Counted from the stretch's first letter, positions 35,949-48,157 are shown. The stretch is DNA of 64,000 bases from Ascidia mentula (GCA_947561715.1 OX387197.1:1431001-1495000), one strand, 5' to 3'. The notes: a model not told the origin generated them from the letters alone. Translations and numbers: made by a program.

Positions 35949-38101
35949 CTTCAGGATAAATAAACAAGCATGTATAAAGCAAAATTTACGTTTAGCGAAT
36001 GCATAAATTATCGAGGAACATTAGCACGAAACACCAAAAGCGACAATTTACTTGTAGGCGAAGAAAAACGTAAGGAGTTAACGGCAAACCTGGATGTGGT
36101 GAGAGCTTTTTCTGTGGTCATCAGCCCTTGATCGTGTGGATAATAAATATTTTTTGTACAACTATAAAAAATCGTAAATATTAATATCTTTTGCGCCACT
36201 TTGTAAACTAACTTAGAGAATTAGGAGAACAAATTTGGTTACATTGCCTTCTGATTCACATGCAGCGATTTCATATATTTAATTATAAAAATTATATTCT
36301 TTGACAATTTTTGCTTTGCCTAAACGCAATTAGTTACCGCTTCACTAAACGCGTTTTATTGCAGAACTCCCATCCATAAACACCACCAACGCATTTTCAG
36401 CCAATCTTTACATTAAATTGCATGTGACGCGGATAAATAAAACATTTTAATAATTAAACTAAGAGATGGTTATAACTTGAAAGAAAATTTTTTGGTAAAT
36501 GAAGTAGATTGATACGGCGACCGGCCTTTGAGATACAGCTGATCAAAGTCGCGTTCTTGCCGCTGCGAACGAAATCGTGCGAAAGCGAGAATATTGTTGC
36601 CTGACGTCATAGAAGGCGCTTCAGTCGTGCAAGTGCTGGCTGCAAGCCTTATGCATAGGAATGGGAAACATTGTAAACCTGTATTAAAATCCAAACACAG
36701 CGATCTTCAGACAGCTCAGATCGATTTATTTAGAGAAAAATATATTTCGCCTAAAACGGCATCATCAGTTTCTCCATTTACCAAAACTTATTCAAATGTA
36801 AACCTGGTTTAGTATAGTTTTGCATTAAACAGGGGACAAAAAGTGCAACAAACGGATTTTGATGTTAATTTGAGCTGCAGACAGATGACCACTGTTTCGA
36901 CCTATTATGTCTTATTTAGTTGTGTAATAATAAAACAGTTACTGGGACAGGGTGTTCTTGTGGTTAAATCTTTTGTGATTGCTAACGTGATGCATGAACT
37001 TTTAAAAACACTACAGAAACAATAAACCGTCAATTAAGCAAATGATAGAAGTAATTGTATTTTGAGGCTGGCAATTCCGCTGAGAAAAACCGACCAAATT
37101 AGCTGATAATGCCTCACAATTATTCTGTATAGAACCACTTTTTACTTGGCAGTTGCGTTACCTACGAATTCGTGTCATAAATGATTGGATTAATTTGCCA
37201 CAATCAACCACTAATGTATTTTTCGCAATATAGTTTGGAACTAATAATGCTGGAAACATCAAATTAAAGTCAACACAAAGGTGAGGTTAAAGTTATGACA
37301 TAAGAGCCAAAATGACGTCATGTAATGTCACTGAGCAAAGAAACGCACCATCCCCGTTTAATCGTACAGAGTAATGTCGTTGCTGCTATACCCTTTGGTC
37401 TTCCGATAATGAGGCAAATAGCCTTTGGTTTGTGACGTCACTGTGACATATTTTTGTATGATGTAAAACCTTAAAAGTAATTTGTGGAACCTCCTGTTCT
37501 TGAAACTATTCGATATCTGCTATCTCCTATCTACACAATGCATTTTTTGACGCAAGTGCCTTGTTTGGCGTCAAATTCGATACAGCGAAAAGGGTGTTTG
37601 GTCGCCGTTACTTTTCGTGCAGTTTTCTACATTTTTTAGTTGACGTAGAACCGAAAAACTTTGAAAATATGTTGGTTGTAGATGAACCTTTAGTTTTACG
37701 CAAAATTGCCATGACAGGTGACGTGCACTAAGCATTGTGACGTCAGACCTATTAATGAAGCGAAGTCAGTTCATGCATGACTAGTTACCTTTTCCATGAA
37801 TTTTTAACAACTTTTTAATATGACCATTAATTAAATGAATTCCAATTGATGCGCTTGGCTGAGTTCAACAACAGGTAAGTTACCACAATGTTCGCGTACC
37901 TTCAACACTGAGAAGTACAACAGCGTTTAAACGTGATTTAAAAAAAACATCCCCGGATATGACTCAAGATAAAAACAGCCACTACTAACAAGATAAATAA
38001 ACAAACCTGTGTAAAGCAAAAGCTGTTGGCGTGGTTTATATAAAAATTAATACATTGTTGTGTTGCCATATAACCTTAGTATTGTCTCCAGGCCTGGGAA
38101 T
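35949..38101. other. Unit 3 spacer with an internal duplication, no gene
   Basis: 35950-37205 matches the unit 2 spacer 23050-24189. The part from about 36235 onward is repeated at 38228-38967. A 115-base insertion sits at 36682-36796. A worn palindrome half lies near 36880-36930. 37206-37960 is found only here in the window, has no long open frame and remains unexplained. 37965-38101 is the intron before the TRPM S4 exon. Confidence 0.55.
36682..36796 (-). mobile_element. 115-base insertion with a hammerhead-like core
   Basis: Flanked by TGTAAACCTG on both sides (36672-36681, 36797-36806); the unit 2 copy of this spacer (about 23765) shows the unfilled site. On the minus strand it reads GAGAAACTGATGATGCC, then GGCGAAATATATTTTTCTC (36733-36774). 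That resembles a minimal hammerhead: core CTGATGA, a GCC/GGC helix II, GAAA and a GAGAAA/TTTCTC helix I. Helix II has an extra base, so the ribozyme call is weak; the insertion itself is clear. Confidence 0.55.
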
Positions 38102-38200
38102 AATGTGGTCCTCAGCGTTAGGCGACAACTTATGGTACGCGGGTAAAATATTCCTGTGTATTGCTTTGTTCTCAATGTACATCAGGTGTTTCCAAGTCTA
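38102..38200 (+). pseudogene. TRPM S4 exon fragment, unit 3
   Basis: Codes NLWYAGKIFLCIALFSMYIR and stops after QVY, where the sequence joins unrelated spacer (a second copy of 36270 onward). The rest of the TRPM remnant of this unit is 3.9 kb away at 42125. Confidence 0.7.
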
Positions 38201-38967
38201 TTGTTGTGTTGCCATATAACCTGATATATGATTCACATGCTGCGATTTCTTATATTTAATTATAAAAATTATATTCTTTGACAATTTTTGCTTTGCCTAA
38301 ACGCAATTAGTTACCGCTTCACTAAACGCGTTTTATTGCAGAACCCCCATCTATAAACACCAGCAACGCATTTTCAGCCAATCTTTACATTAAATTGCAT
38401 GTGAAGCGGAAAAATTAAACATTTTAATAATTAAACTAAGAGATGGTTATAACTTGAAATAAAATTTTTTGGTAAAACAAGTAGATTGATACGGCGACCG
38501 GCTTTTGAGATACATCTGATCAAAGTCGCGTTCTTGCCGCTGCGAACGAAATCGTGCGAAAGCGAGATTATTGTTGCCTGACGTCATAGAAGGCGCTTCA
38601 GTCGTGCGAGTGCTGGCAGCAAGCTTTAGGCGCCGGAATGAAAAACATTGTAAACCTGGTTTAGTATAGTTTTGCATTAAACAGGGGACAACAAGTGAAC
38701 AAGTGCAACAAACGGATTTTGATGTTAATTATTTCGACCTATGAAGTCTTATGTGGTTGCATGATAATAAAACAGTTACTGGGACAGGGTGTTCTTGTGG
38801 TTAAAGCTTTTGTGATTGCTAACGTGATGCATGAACTTTTAAAAACACGACAGAAACAATAAACCGTCAATTAAGCAAAAGATAGAAGTAATTCTTTGCT
38901 TGGCAGTTGCGTTACCTACGAATTCGTGTCATAAATGATTAGATTAATTCGCCACAATCAACCACTA

Positions 38968-40625
38968 TAACGCCCGTTAGATGCTCCCCGGTTCGTGGAG
39001 CGGAACGTCACACGAGGGAAAGGTTAAAACGCGCCTCCTGAACTTCCTCCGAATATATTCGCAGTTTTTTATTCGGACAAAGAAGACGGTTTCTATACAA
39101 AATGCATCACATCAACAAATGTACTTTAAATTTACAATCAATACAGGATCACCAACTGTTTTCGGAACCGGCATGCAAACGAATAAATTGCTAGTTCAGT
39201 GTTACGCCTTAACAAAGATGCAATGTATAGTCACAAATACCCGCTACGACGTTACACACAATGCTTACCAATTGTTGTGACAACAAACCACAAACACCGC
39301 TTTATTAAATGGCACGAACACTCTAAGAATAAACAAAGCAGTGTAAGTAACTTGTCTTGGCTCATTTACCCAAGGTACAACGAATGGCATCTTAGGCCAT
39401 TGCGTTCAAATAGCAATCAAGGTTAACGATAATACAGTTTATCCAATACGCATAAGCAACTCACCGATAATTAAGCTCTTTGCGACATAGAACCGTGCTC
39501 CACGGAAGTCAGACACAAAAAAGGACTTAACCACGTTTTCAGTTCAACAAAACTACCCGTTAACTGTTACGTCACAAACTACAATAGACTGCAACAATTA
39601 TAGCAGTGAAAGGAAAAAAGGTACATAAATAGAAATCAGGCAATTGCTGGCAAATAAGATGTAACATACCCCCCCACAATGTACGAATCCAAGGAGTACA
39701 TGTCAACACAACAAACAAAAATCGGACAGTAATTGCGAAAACAGTTCACTCGCAACTAATCACGCATCGCGTCGTCGCGTCACAATAAGCACAATTTTGC
39801 GATTGGGCGTCTTAACGCACCAGTGTGAGTCTTGACGATCACCTGACGCACAACTCCTTTCCGATCAGGAAGTTCCTCAATCACTCGACCCAGGAGCCAC
39901 TTGCTCCGGGGCTGGTTGTCATCCGCCACAAGAACCACGTCATTTACCATAAAATTCGAATGTCCACTTGCCCACTTCGATCTGGGCATGAGCGTAGGCA
40001 GGTACTCGCGAGACCATCGCCTCCAAAACTGATCGGCCAGGTATTGTACCTCACGCCACCGGTTTCGATGGTAACAGTCCTTCCCCGTGAACAGTCCTGG
40101 GGGCATATTCGGCGCTGCACGTTGCAGCAGTAAATGATTGGGAGTAAGGGGCTCCTCATCCTTCGGATCGAACGTCACTGGGACCAAGGGACGGGAGTTT
40201 AGGATTGCCTCGACCTCTACCATCAGAGTGCACAACCGCTCATCAGACAACGTCTGTTCCGAGAGCAGGGCGTTGAGAATTTTGCGCACAGAGCGTATCA
40301 TGCGCTACCATACCCCACCCATGTGGCTGGCAGTGGGGGGATTAAAACTCCATGCAATTTCGCGTTGTTGCAGATATTGGTGAATCTGCTGTTGGTTCCA
40401 TTTCTTCAGTTCTTCACGCAGGATGCGCTCGGCTCCGACGAAATTCGTGCCGTTGTCACTGAAGATCTGGTTTGGACGTCCACGACGTCCGATGAACCGT
40501 CGAAGGGCCCCAATAAAGGAGTCAGTCGACAATGAATGGGCTATCTCGATATGTGCGGCCCTGGTGGAGAAACAAGTAAAGATACAACCGTACCTCTTTA
40601 CCTCACTTCGCCCTTCACAAAAAAG
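38968..40625 (-). mobile_element. BEL/Pao fragment (second family), unit 3
   Basis: Same insertion as 24190-25742 but longer. It has an LTR-like 3' part, then integrase coding in the order C-terminal domain (39780-40301; [27 protein letters not shown]) and core (40305-40620; [30 protein letters not shown]). The upstream part of the element is missing. A truncated fossil with several breaks. A related spacer at about 37205 lacks it (CAACCACTA then different sequence). Confidence 0.75.
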
Positions 40626-41078
40626 GGTCCGAATACTGAATGCATTCTGGCTCTGCTGCCAATTCATCTTTCTGAAACATCGTTTGAGTCGTGTTTTGCT
40701 CAGTTTATATAAAGAAGACTGGAGCGATTTCAAGCGCAATGTGTACTTTTGCCTCAATAAAAAATTAAACGCACCGTCCGTATTTTCGCTGTAGCGACAC
40801 AATTCTATTCTAATGCCGTTATTCGTGAACTAAATTTCCCTATGTTTGTTTCGTACAATTCCAGTTTTGTGCATATATTCCCATGGCAATGTTCAATTCC
40901 AAGTGCCCTTGTTAAAAGTTTGGTGAAACAAATTTAACATAGGATTCGGTGTCGATATTCGGATTCGGTTTGATTCCAAATAAATAATAACCTCGTGTTC
41001 TGGCTGATTACCTGAGGTTTCAAATAAGTTGGCTACATTTACTATTAACATCTTTTCCTATACTGCTATAATTTAGAG
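40626..41078. other. Spacer shared with unit 4
   Basis: Matches 59763-60240 (GAATGCATTCTGGCTCT onward). No gene is seen. It ends at the hAT-like element. Confidence 0.6.
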
Positions 41079-42060
41079 CAGTGGTTCTTAAACTTTCTTG
41101 GTCGCGCCCCCAAGACATTTTCTGTTAAATCTTGCGTTCCCAACTCCACGAAAAATCCTGTTCAAAAACATCTTCTTGTTCGTTTTTAATATCACTCATC
41201 GATGAGAGGGATGGGGGATGTTTATTACGTGGTTAAGTGGAAGACAATTCACACCGCGGATCTGCTGTACAGTCGGGTTTGTTCCGTGCTTTTGTCTTCC
41301 CACTCACAAGTGCAAAACAACCAGACATTAATCTAAAACTACTATTGTCAACATAATGAACATTATCGCGTCACAGTTATTTAAATTTAAGACAATCACT
41401 TGCTGGTGGCGCTCTTTCCACAAAACACTGCAGCGAAACTTTGTGATTAAATGTCATTTTTGTGTTAAATTGTGCAATTCGATTACTTTGCGTACGTACG
41501 CGTCTGTTATTTTTTAAGTTAATCACTTCGTTCTCTACGACAGATAGGTTATTCTCTGACATATGTGCTGATCGGTTTTAGTTTTAATTTCACATCGACT
41601 TTTTATAATAATCCGTCCATATTTGCATTTTTCTCATTTCGATGATATTATAAACACCGCCACACGGCCTTCAGCTAGGGAGAGGAAGCGAGAAAACGGA
41701 CTGAGCGAGACAAAAGCAATTGAAGTATAACTCTCGTCGTTACATTTAACGTTGTTTGTTTTGAAACAAGGTATGTTTGTTTAGCGTTTTATGTTTTGAT
41801 TAAACAGTCGCAAAGATAGTTTTTTGGCAGATGTTTTTATAGTCTTAGGAGTCAGATACACGGCGTGTTCATTTCTCTGCAAACGGTCCCTGCAAGACCA
41901 AATCTTCGCTGAAATTAATCGTAACATTTCTGAAAACTGAAATATTAAATTTGGATAGATTGCTGCTTGGTCGCTAGACGGGTATTCGAAAAATTTGAGG
42001 TCCCCCTTGTCAACCTTCCACAGCCTTATAGCGGCCGCGCTCCCAGTTTAAGAACTCTTG
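41079..42060. mobile_element. hAT-like DNA transposon, about 980 bases, both ends present
   Basis: The left end CAGTGGTTCTTAAACTTTC and right end AGTTTAAGAACTCTTG form terminal inverted repeats of the hAT kind. The flanking 8-base duplication is ATTTAGAG (41071-41078) and ATTTAGAC (42061-42068). Unit 4 (about 60235-60260) shows the unfilled site. No transposase is seen. Short open frames on the minus strand are shared in part with unit 2 but shift frame between the copies, so they are not claimed as genes. Confidence 0.75.
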
Positions 42061-42124
42061 ATTTAGACAATATTAAGGCGTGCTATGCAAATTGCTGGGC
42101 CGACGTTTGAAAGACGCCTTTTTG

Positions 42125-42678
42125 GACATCGCCAGGTTCATCAACATTTGTAGAAACGGACCGGTTGGGTTCAGTGCCTTCAGTAAGTTGTTTATTGACA
42201 AACGAATATAAAATACACAAGCATGGATCCAATAATATGAATTTTGTGATCATGTCAACCTCAAGTTTGTGAGAATATCATCCTCATCTTCCCATCATCT
42301 TCGTTTCAGGGAAGAAGGTGAGTGAGGAACAGGAGACGGAACTTTACACGTTCGAACAACATATCCTCCAGAAGATGATGAAGAAGAAGGAAGAAGAAGA
42401 CAAAGACGAACATCTCATGACAATGATCGTTGAGCAGTAAGTTGGTTAGGATTCGAATCCACACAACAATGACTTTAAACCGATTCTTAAAGTGCCTATG
42501 ACATAGAAGATGTTGTTTATGCTTCGATCCCGCTAAAAGTTTGATTCGCCCTGTACCTAAATGTATTTATTTCAGGCAACAGGAATTGCAACTACAAGTG
42601 AAGCAATTATTAAACCTGGAGAAAAGCAGAAAAAGTTCCAAACTTCAAAAGGTCACAAGTTGCCCTTCTACCACGTGA
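42125..42678 (+). pseudogene. TRPM fragment tail, unit 3
   Basis: Three blocks: 42125-42182 (end of the TRP-helix exon, RFINICRNGPVGFSAF), 42310-42436 (KKVSEEQETELYTFEQH, then Lys/Glu-rich) and 42576-42678 (coiled coil, stop TGA). Splice sites of the last two exons are intact. The first block begins abruptly at GACATC, the same break as in unit 2, so one deletion preceded the copying of this piece. Confidence 0.72.
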
Positions 42679-43149
42679 GCGATGACCTTGAAGCAAAGTC
42701 AAGCAATCGTGTCTAGTGCAAGCATCACATAAATGAGGCAGCTTGGGTATTTGTAATTACCTAAATGTCCATTTGCCTACGCTTGTATTTCTTTGCCACT
42801 TTTCCATTTTCCGTGTTATGTAAAAATGTTTTTTTTTCATTTGATTGATTTCCATCATTGCTGTCACAGACTTTTATTTATTGTTTCTGCACTGATTTCT
42901 TTTCGTACCGGCTACATCAGTGCCTTATCACAATTTCTGTTTTCAACTTTGCGATTTTGAATGATTTCATAACTTAAACATTCTGCTTTCCTTTGTAATA
43001 CTTTAAAGTGTGAACTATTTATTTAACCAGATAATAAAATTCCGCGTGTATTTATTATCCTGACTGGAATCTAATAATTGATTTATTAACTCTTACAATG
43101 GATTAATTACAACACACATACTACTAGTAGTTAGTAGTACTAGTAGTAG
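42679..43149. other. Shared spacer before LINE copy B
   Basis: TRPM 3' flank and common spacer. It ends in a short ACTAGTAGT-type simple repeat (43120-43150), where LINE copy B begins. The CCP-like exon is entirely missing in this unit. Confidence 0.55.
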
Positions 43150-45418
43150 GTCAGAAAGGGGTCGCTTATAGAGGAGACACGGGTGCGTAAAGAGAAAATG
43201 GCTTTGCGCCATGCCGCGGTGATTGAGCTGGGGTGTCCGTTTGGTATATTTAATGGGCTTATGGCCTTACTATTCCAAGTTATCTGATATTGGGTAAAGT
43301 TATGAGGGGGATTGATGGTGGCGATCGCCTGGGTCACCGCTAGGGTGACATCGTCCGCGTAGGCGACCGCTTTGGGTACGTTACGGCATGGTGCGGGAAT
43401 AGACCTAATTGAGGGGTGGTTTTGAAGGGCAGCAAGAAGTGGGTCGACAGCAATCAGGAAGAGGGTCAGGCTAAGGGGGTCACCTTGCCTGACACCTCTC
43501 CTGATCGGGAAACCCGTTGTGGCAAACCCGTTGAGGAGGGCATGTGATGAGGATGAAGAATTGAGTGAAGATAAAAAATCAGTAAAAAGTGGGGGAAAGC
43601 GCTTTAGTTTTAATTGTAAGAGAAGCCAGTCAAAAGAAATGGAATCGAAAGCTTTTCGGAAGTGAACAGAGATAAAAAAGGAGTCTGAATTACGAATTTT
43701 GGCTGAATCATGAAGGTCGCGAAGAAGGGTAGTTACGTGAGATGAGGTAAAACCAGATTGGGCAAACTGATTAGGGGAAATTAACTGTGAAATAAAAGGG
43801 GTAAGACGTAAATTAAGTGTAAGTATATAAATTTTATAATCTAAATTAAGAAGGGATATGGGTCTATAATTTGATAACAAAGAAGGGTCAGATTTTTTGA
43901 AAATAAGAGAAATATGGCCTGATGTAAACTTAGGAGGGGTATAAGCGTTAAGAAAAGAAAAATTAAGAGCTGATGTGAGGTCGGCCCCGATCAGGTTCCA
44001 GAACAGTTTGTAAAACTCTGAACTGAGACTGTCGGGGCCGGGAGTTTTACCGTAGGGAAAAAGAAAAACTGATTTTTTAACTTCTGAATCAGGAATAAAC
44101 TTAGGAGGTTGTTTAAGGAAAATGTTCGAGGGGGTTGGTAACTCAAGATTTTGATTAGATTATAACAACTTAAAAAGATCATAAGTGTGTGAAAGCATTT
44201 CTTTAGGGGCAGATAAAGGAAGGCCGAAAGAATCTTGCAACTCAAAAATAGGGGGATTAAATTTTAAAGGAAGAAGTTTTGAATAAAGTGCTTTGTCGAT
44301 AATGGGTTTAAAATTAGGATCAGAAGATAAGGATTTAAGTAAATTAGAACGTGAGGTTTCCAAATGAAAATCAATAAAGGACTTTTTGACAGAATAAAAG
44401 GAACTAAAATTTTCTTTCGAAGGGGAGAAAGTAAGAGTGGTTCGAATATTATTGAGGGATTGTTGAAGGGATGAAACATAATTCCGGGATTCTTTAACTT
44501 AACGTTTCGAATGATAAATAATGAGGGACTTAATTTTAACTTTAAGACATAACCAAAAATCAAGAGGGTTGTTGAACATAGGAGCAAGTGATGACCAAAT
44601 AACATAATGACGATTTAAATCATAAACAAAAAAGGGGTCGTAAAAGGTTTTAACATTATTTTTCCATGGGCCTCTGCCCCTTGGTGGAGCAGAGACCAAA
44701 TTAAGAGTAAGGATAACAAAATCATGATCGGAATAGGGACATGTAATAAAAGAATGATTTTTAGGCGTTAAATTAGGAGTAACATAAATTCGGTCCAAAC
44801 GGGATTGAAAATTAAAAGAACGACGGGAAAATTGAACTAAATCGGGGTGGAGTATACGAAAAGAGTCTTTTAACTTAAAAAGGTTATTTAATTGTGCTAG
44901 ATTTGTGCTGGGGGGAGAGGGGGAAATTTATTTTGATAGGGGGAAATTTGTTTAATAAAGGGTTTTCAATACAATTAAAGTCTCCAGCCAAAATTATAGG
45001 GTGCGGTGATGTAACATAGGAATACAGTGAGTTAAAAAATAAATTATTACTAACCGGGTTTCCAGAGGGGGCGTAGATGTTGACAATATGGAGGGTGTGG
45101 GTGCGGGTTGAGATGTCGACCGCGATAATACGGCCGGCAGAGTCAGAAATAGATTTTAGAATTCGGAGGTTCGGAAAATTGAGAAGAACTGCGACACCCC
45201 CTTTTGGCGTAGCCTTCGTAGGGTGCCGAGTTTAAGAGGGCAGGGCCGGAAGTCCATTCGGACTTCCAGAGGGATTCGGTTTGGGGTGAAGAGTGAGTCT
45301 CCTGTAGGAGGTAGATGTCAAAAGCTAAAGAGGAAAGATGGCGGAACAAGGCCCGCCTTTTGGTGGCAAGGCCCATGCCATTTACATTCAAGGTACAAAT
45401 TTTTATGTGTGACGTCAT
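43140..45418 (-). pseudogene. LINE copy B ORF2: endonuclease and reverse transcriptase
   Basis: The start MTSHIKICTLNVNGMGLATK at 45418 gives an APE-like endonuclease (YLLQETHSS). Frame changes follow within 300 bases and again in the linker (44160-44800). The RT palm is open at 43140-43880 (LSNYRPISLLNLDYKIY, RRGVRQGDPLSL, VAYADDVTLAV). About 35 residues after YADD that copy A has are missing in frame (TLAV joins TQAIATINPP). Not functional. Confidence 0.8.
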
Positions 45419-45518
45419 TACTTTTGGTTATTTTAACAAAAAATACAAGAACAAATATACAAACTACGAAAAAATACACTAACAGGTCCATTATTATTGA
45501 AAGTTCCATTACAAATGA

Positions 45519-46687
45519 TTAATTATTATAAATTTGTATTGTTGTTTGGTTGAAATCGGTTGGTATGCGGACCCCACAGTTACACGTTATTTTTTCTTTT
45601 TCTTTTACTCGGTAAAATTCTTTACATACGGTACAACCGGGGCATCTTACTTTGGTCCCATAGTCCACAGCAGGGCTCCAAATACCACATTCGCACTTTA
45701 AGTATAATTTCTCACATTGGCACGTAAAGTCACTGACCTCGCTTGGGATTCGTGTGCGGCAGCACCTTGTATAGGAGTTCCTTGATCTTCTGTTGCGCTT
45801 GCGTGGTTGCGGTGTGCTGGTGTGCGGTTAGGGTAGAGCCAGCCCGGTGCTGTTCGCAGTTGACAGGGAGTCAGAGGGAACTACTTCTGTTGACGCTGTG
45901 TTGGTGGTGTTGGTGTCGGCGTCGATGTCGGAAACCGAAACTTCTTCCTCTTCCTTCTATTCGTGGTGGGGTTGTTGCTACTCCTGCTCCTCCTCCTGCT
46001 CCTGCTCCTGCTCCTCCTCCTGCTCCTCCTCCTGCTGTTGTATCTCTTCGGGATGCTGTGTGTCTTCGAGCATTGGTTGTTGCTGCTGCTGTTGTTGCAG
46101 TTGTTGCTGCCGTTGCTGGTGCTGGTGGTTCTTGCGGCGGAGTTGCGGGCACTCCTCCTTCTCGTGACCCATTTCTCGGCAATAGTTGCAGTGCGGTGCT
46201 TGGCTGGGGTAATAGAAAGACAGTTTTACGCCTTCAAGCCATACCTCGCGGCCAATTGGATGGGTCTTTATAGTTGAGGTCTTGACCATGAAGGCTCTTT
46301 TCCCCGCTTCCTTTCGCCGAGGATCCAGCATATTCCAGTGACGGGTTACTGGGGAGTGCCTTTGTACAAAGTTCTTCATCGTTTGCGTACTCATCCACGG
46401 TGGGACATAGGAAACGACCATTCTTTCGATATATTCTGTGTACGGTTCTGCGTACACGGGTCGTCCGGTGCTCATCAGTTCTGCTGCGAATTGTTTTGCA
46501 TAGTTTTCAGTAAAAGTATAAAAAGTCACCTTGCAGGCCGGGTATTGTATGAATCCTTTCAGCCGGTCAAGGTCGAACTTCATCGCATCGAGGATCTCGT
46601 AGATCTCCGTCCTCTTTAATCCGGGATTGAATCGAGCATCGATCTCTCCGCGTCGGTCGACTGGGTAGGTTCTGGCGGGAACACTTC
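45519..46687 (-). pseudogene. LINE copy B, second ORF1
   Basis: Related to copy A ORF1: FNPGLKRTEIYEILDAMKF, the conserved domain to about 46200, a zinc knuckle CNYCREMGHEKEEC, a Gln/Glu-rich linker (46000-46130) and a C-terminal Cys-rich module (CCRTR, CQCEKLYLKCECG, CPGC, CNCG) ending at 45519. The linker shifts frame near 45975, and no Met is seen before the first conserved block, which follows straight on from the upstream ORF1 segment. Confidence 0.7.
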
Positions 46688-47491
46688 CTATTGGTTTGGC
46701 GGCGGTGGGCGCTTCTTTCTTGGACCTGGGCCATGGTTATTCTCAAGTTTCCTGCCTACCACCGGCTCAAAAGGGGTTGAGGATGTTGGTGTCTGATCGC
46801 ATCGGAGATCAGCTGGAATGTCACCTGGTGCAGAGTCTTGGGCTTGTATTTGGGAACGAGCTGCAATGACCCAGGGGTATGAGGGTTGGTGACAACTTGC
46901 CTGTGGGTTTTGGTGGGGATGTAGATTCCTCATCTGTTTTGGTGGAGGCGGAGGAGGAGTCTTCATCGGGAGAAGAAGTGTCTCCATTTTCCTCAGTGGA
47001 GTTGGCGACATGCTCGCTCTGCTCTTTGGTCTCATCGGTCTCGATCTGGTGGTGTTTGGTGTGTTTCTTCTTTCTCTTTGCTGCCAGGAGGTGGCATTCG
47101 GCCTTGTTGTGGCCATCGGCCTTACAGTGGTCGCAGTGCGGTGGCTGCGATGTGTGGAACGCCGATACCACGTGTTCCCCGAGCTTGAGCTTTTTGGAAT
47201 GGGGTTGTTTTGGAGGACGGACCTCTTCCTAATAAATGCTCTTTTCCCATTGCTGGTGCGGTACTCGTCATAGAGTCCGTTAGGAAGAAGGTTGATACCA
47301 TTTAAATTTCTTATTGCAAAGTTCATTGCTTTGAGCAGGTTGTAGATCGCTTCCCGGTTCAGCCCGGGATTGAATCTCGCTTCTACCTCTCCATCCCGCT
47401 CAATGCGGAAGGGGTCATCGTCAGTGTTGTCTACGTTTTGGGCCGCTACTGCAGCATAAGACGTGCCTACAGGGTTTGTAGCACCTGCCAT
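46688..47491 (-). pseudogene. LINE copy B, first ORF1 (divergent, decayed)
   Basis: Starts MAGATNPVGTSYAAVAA and carries RFNPGLNREAIYNLLKAMNF, then jumps to GKRAFIRKRSVLQNNPIP, so the middle of the domain is deleted. The zinc knuckle CDHCKADGHNKAEC appears in another frame (46821-47171). It differs clearly from the second ORF1, so it probably comes from a different LINE subfamily. Confidence 0.65.
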
Positions 47492-47712
47492 ACTTCAGTG
47501 CGCAATACTATAAGACAGTTTGTCCAACCGCTCACCTTGGATTTGTGGTCCTGGAATACGTTCCGGAAAATCCCAGATGATATAATCCAATTTGGCGTAA
47601 TCCAAGGACTAAGAGCCAGAAACTAACTTGCCTTCTTTGCTGTTATAAGTAACGTAACTGAAGTAAAAAACGAATTCAGGTCTCGTCAGTACTTCTTCAG
47701 TAAACGAATGAT

Positions 47713-47936
47713 GTGGTTGTGGCAGAGCAACTTGTCCATAAATCCAACTTGAATTCTTCAGGCGATTGTTTGGCTTGTTTTGCAAACTTACAGTCTTTCT
47801 TAAACCCTAATATAAACGTTCCCAACTTAACTCTATTTTGTCTTTTAATATTTGTGGTGTTCTGTGTTGCGAAATTTGTGCTATTGTTGCTTTGACGTGA
47901 CGGCAAATTTGGGAGAGGATAGATCACATTCTATTG
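47713..47936. other. Spacer between LINE copy B and a hAT-like MITE
   Basis: Matches 28711-28910 of the LINE-free junction. No gene. Confidence 0.6.
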
Positions 47937-48097
47937 CAGTGCTTCCCAACCTTTTTCAGTTCGCGACCCACTTTTAATGCAACTTTTATTGTGCGACCCA
48001 CAATGAGATATGACCAAACGAATGACATGCAACAATTTCGTGATCTAATAGAAAACTGTAACATTTAGAAATGCGACCCACTGGTTGGGATGTACTG
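47937..48097. mobile_element. hAT-like MITE, 161 bases
   Basis: The ends CAGTGCTTCCCAACC and GGTTGGGATGTACTG are imperfect inverted repeats typical of hAT elements. The flanks TTCTATTG and TTCTAGTTG fit an 8-base target duplication. The unit 2/3 junction at about 28910 (CATTTTAGTGGAAC) is unfilled. Confidence 0.75.
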
Positions 48098-48157
48098 TTC
48101 TAGTTGAACAAACTCCACATACGTGTACATATTTATCTGTAAAAGCTATAAATAGAC

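Larger units (their letters stand above)
43150..47712 (-). mobile_element. Tx1-like LINE, copy B, with two ORF1 segments
   Basis: Minus strand, 5' to 3': 5' end at about 47712, a decayed first ORF1 (46688-47491), a second ORF1 (45519-46687), then ORF2 endonuclease and RT (43140-45418). Its last part is truncated at a different point from copies A and C. The 5' leader ends with the same bases as copy A (CAGTAAACGAATGAT on the + strand). Flanking spacer on the 5' side matches the LINE-free junction at 28711 onward. Confidence 0.8.

Noticed and set aside
43120-43150. ACTAGTAGT repeat as a possible CRISPR-like or regulatory array
   Set aside because: A short simple repeat at a rearrangement border; no spacers, and the window is eukaryotic.
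45743-46277. Long plus-strand open frames rich in Cys, Ser or Leu opposite LINE ORF1
   Set aside because: They are shadows of the Gln/Glu-coding CAG/GAG repeats on the minus strand.
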